Program-made: the position numbers and the translations under genes | The notes under the pieces: generated by a model | The model's input: only the letters and a program-made list of their open reading frames with translations | Databases searched by the model: none | What the model was told of the DNA's origin: nothing | Assembly: GCF_024494575.1 (NCBI RefSeq) | Contig: NZ_JANHDO010000001.1 | Location: 930,001-994,000, forward strand | Direction of reading: 5' to 3' | Length of the DNA stretch: 64,000 nt | Source of the DNA: Halorubrum salinum | GTDB lineage: Archaea; Halobacteriota; Halobacteria; Halobacteriales; Haloferacaceae | Part shown: one piece after another, positions 62,349 to 64,000 of the stretch | Numbering within the stretch: position 1 is the stretch's first letter | Layout of the letters: every line of letters begins with the position of its first letter

Positions 62349-63566
62349 TCACCACGCGGCGCGCAACACGTCCTCGACCTCCTCGGGCGTGGCGTCGAGG
62401 CCGTCGGGGGCGCGGTCCATACACCAGTCGTCGACGACGTACTCGGCGACGGCCGGCAGGTCCGCCTCGCTCGTCTCCGGGAGGTCGCGAAGCCGCGAGG
62501 GGACGGCGAGGTCGTCGCGGACCGCGGCGACCGCCTCGACGACGCCCTCGGCGACCGCCTCGTCGGACCGCCCCTGGGCGTCGACGTTCAGTCCGGCCGC
62601 GAGCGCCCGTCGACTGCCGTCGACCTCCTCGAAGAGGTACGCGAGGACGTGGGGCGCGACGACGGCGTGGACGGCCCCCTGTTGGACGTCGTACCGGCGG
62701 GCGAACCCGTGACCGACCGCGTGGATCACGCTTATCTTGCGGTCGATCTGGACGAGCAGCGCGCCGACCACGGCGCGGTCCATCGCGGCTTCGGGGTCGA
62801 GATGAGCGCGATCGCCCGCGACGGCCGGCAGCGAGTCGGCGAGAAGCCGTAGGCCGTGGACCGCGGCCGCGTCGCTCACGGGCGTCGCGTCGGCGGCGTA
62901 GGGCGTCTCGATACCCTTGTCGAAGCCGTTCATCGCCGACCCCGCGAGCACCGACTCGGGGCTGGTCTCGAACAGCGCCGGGTCCGCTAAGTCCGCGATC
63001 GGCATCGGGGCGTCGCCGCTGACGGTGATCGGCTGCCCGGTCGGCGAGGCGTCGGCGGAGCGCACAACGAGCGACCCGCCGGTCGAGAGGTCGGCCCCCG
63101 CGAACGTCGTCGGGATCACGACGACCGGGAACGCGGGATCGGCGTCGAGCGCGAGCGGGCCGAGGTCTCCCGGCGACTCCTCCGCGGCCGCACGGATCCG
63201 GTCGAGGTCGCGGCCGTCCGCGGCGAGCATCGGGGCCTGACGCGCCGTGTCGAGGCTGCTCCCGCCGCCGACGGCGACGAGGACGTCCGCGCCCGCGGCC
63301 GCCCGCTCGTCGAGGAGCGCGTACGCGTCCTCGATCCGCTTGTCGGGGGTCGTGCCGTCGAAGACGCCGGCGAACCGGTCGCCGAGTCCCTCGCGGATCG
63401 GCTCCATGAGGTCGTCGTTCGCGCCCACGTTCGAGCCGCAGACGACGAGCGCGTCGTCGAGTCCCCGGTCGCCGAGGAACGCGCCGAGGTCCGCGGCGCG
63501 CCCGCGGCCGTACAGGATCTCACAGCCGTGATACCCGTGCTCGAACGAGTCCGCGATCGGTAGCAT
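62349..63566 (-). CDS. iron-alcohol-dehydrogenase-family protein with altered metal site
   Basis: A 405-residue protein with the Fe-ADH fold: the NAD(P) loop AVGGGSSLDTARQA (98-111), IPTTFAGADLSTGG, and helical C-terminal domain. In usual members four residues hold the metal (D, H, H, H). By the local pattern these are here Asn213, Lys217, His282 and Gln296, with spacings of 4, 65 and 14 that fit family spacing. So three of four ligands look replaced, although His300 and other residues might compensate. The ATG at 63566 precedes IADSFEHGYHG. Function unknown. Confidence 0.85.
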   Translation of the reverse strand: MLPIADSFEHGYHGCEILYGRGRAADLGAFLGDRGLDDALVVCGSNVGANDDLMEPIREGLGDRFAGVFDGTTPDKRIEDAYALLDERAAAGADVLVAVGGGSSLDTARQAPMLAADGRDLDRIRAAAEESPGDLGPLALDADPAFPVVVIPTTFAGADLSTGGSLVVRSADASPTGQPITVSGDAPMPIADLADPALFETSPESVLAGSAMNGFDKGIETPYAADATPVSDAAAVHGLRLLADSLPAVAGDRAHLDPEAAMDRAVVGALLVQIDRKISVIHAVGHGFARRYDVQQGAVHAVVAPHVLAYLFEEVDGSRRALAAGLNVDAQGRSDEAVAEGVVEAVAAVRDDLAVPSRLRDLPETSEADLPAVAEYVVDDWCMDRAPDGLDATPEEVEDVLRAAW

Positions 63567-63749
63567 GGACGGTGGGTGGTCGGGCGTCGGCTTGTAGCTG
63601 TGGGAGTTCGATCGCCGGCGCGAGTCGGGGATCGGACGTGTCGGGAGCGGATCGGGCACCCCGGGACGGGCCCGCCGGTGGCGGTCGCGTCCGCCGCGTC
63701 CCAAAGAGCCAACCCGCTCGGGGCCGCACGCTTCGAGACAGCACCCCGC

Positions 63750-64000
63750 ATGCACTCGTTTCCCCCGCTTCCGGACCTCACGGGTCCGAACGCGCCCGAC
63801 GACCTCCTCGACGGCCACCTCTGGGTGCTCGAACTGATCGACGGGACGGGGCTCCGCTTCCGGATGGAGGAGTCGGGACTGCTCCGGTTCGGCGGTCCGG
63901 AGACGACGTACGCCGACGACGAGGACGTTCCGCTCGCGCTCCGCCCCGCGGTCCGTCACGTCCGCGAGGCGTTCGATCGGGAGGCGCTCCGGTCCGCGGC
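63750..64000 (+). CDS. partial gene, possible haloarchaeal RNA-ligase-like protein
   Basis: Eighty-three codons are seen before the window ends. The opening MHSFPPLPDLTGPNAPDDLL, then GHLWVLELIDGTGLRFRMEE and SGLLRFGG, resembles the N-terminus of haloarchaeal RNA/DNA-ligase-like proteins, in which EL-DG residues lie near the nucleotide site. The catalytic lysine motif is not visible here, so the call is tentative. Divergent from the iron-ADH-family gene, with 183 bases between starts and no clear extra gene. Confidence 0.55.
   Translation, partial: MHSFPPLPDLTGPNAPDDLLDGHLWVLELIDGTGLRFRMEESGLLRFGGPETTYADDEDVPLALRPAVRHVREAFDREALRSA

Overview
The window is 64 kb of GC-rich archaeal chromosome. 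The proteins are acidic, TATA-like boxes often sit about 25-30 bases upstream of start codons (leaderless transcripts), GTG starts are common, and the genes include archaeal L44e, S27e, aIF2-alpha and Nop10, an archaeal XPB helicase, DacZ, a geranylgeranyl-reductase-type flavoprotein and many halophile-only small families. Together these point to a haloarchaeon. Halorubrum or a close relative is my inference from overall protein style; no rRNA is present to confirm it. I see no CRISPR array, complete prophage or insertion sequence. Most of the window looks like core chromosome.

Layout. 0-10 kb: a conserved acidic protein, a DsrE-like protein, an old-yellow-enzyme reductase, tRNA-Gly with a duplicated 3' flank, an enoyl-CoA hydratase, tRNA-Thr, a DUF418 membrane protein, a nucleoside-gate membrane protein, a beta-propeller protein and an M29 aminopeptidase. 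10-20 kb: XPB helicase, a three-gene BMP/nucleoside-type ABC transporter without its binding protein, a geranylgeranyl-reductase-type flavoprotein, and a small winged-helix regulator with a membrane partner. 20-30 kb: M20 amidohydrolase, a ribosomal uS10-like paralog divergent from a NUDIX hydrolase, a PD-(D/E)XK-like protein with a cysteine cluster, and a lactate/glycolate-oxidation divergon (a fused FAD/Fe-S dehydrogenase opposite LutC and a LutB-CCG fusion). 30-40 kb: small haloarchaeal families, a GpgS-like glycosyltransferase, an MFS carrier, an aldo/keto reductase, the dacZ-mscS operon (cyclic di-AMP synthesis with a mechanosensitive channel), a histidine-kinase remnant beside AT-rich DNA, and two tandem YdjM-like membrane proteins.

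40-64 kb: a divergent zinc alcohol dehydrogenase // amidohydrolase-MIP18 cluster. These proteins resemble the accessory genes of bacterial soluble di-iron (propane-type) monooxygenase clusters, but no oxygenase is in the window. Next come a J-domain protein, a thioredoxin-reductase-like flavoprotein, a phosphoesterase, an O-methyltransferase, methylmalonyl-CoA mutase large subunit and epimerase separated by a formate/nitrite-type channel, and the conserved archaeal translation operon rpl44e-rps27e-aif2a-nop10-PAC2. The end holds a thiolase with its DUF35 partner, a two-domain glyoxalase, a 999-residue Tat-exported protein with seven repeats, EamA and MATE transporters, an iron-ADH-family protein that appears to lack most metal ligands, and a gene cut by the window end.

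Themes. Several genes serve acyl-CoA and carboxylate metabolism (enoyl-CoA hydratase, thiolase/DUF35, mutase/epimerase, lactate oxidation). Several relate to osmotic or envelope biology (DacZ/MscS, GpgS-like transferase, lipid reductase, Tat protein). The least explained items are the monooxygenase-type accessory cluster, the period-three repeat protein, the Cas4-like cysteine/nuclease protein and the tRNA-flanking duplication.
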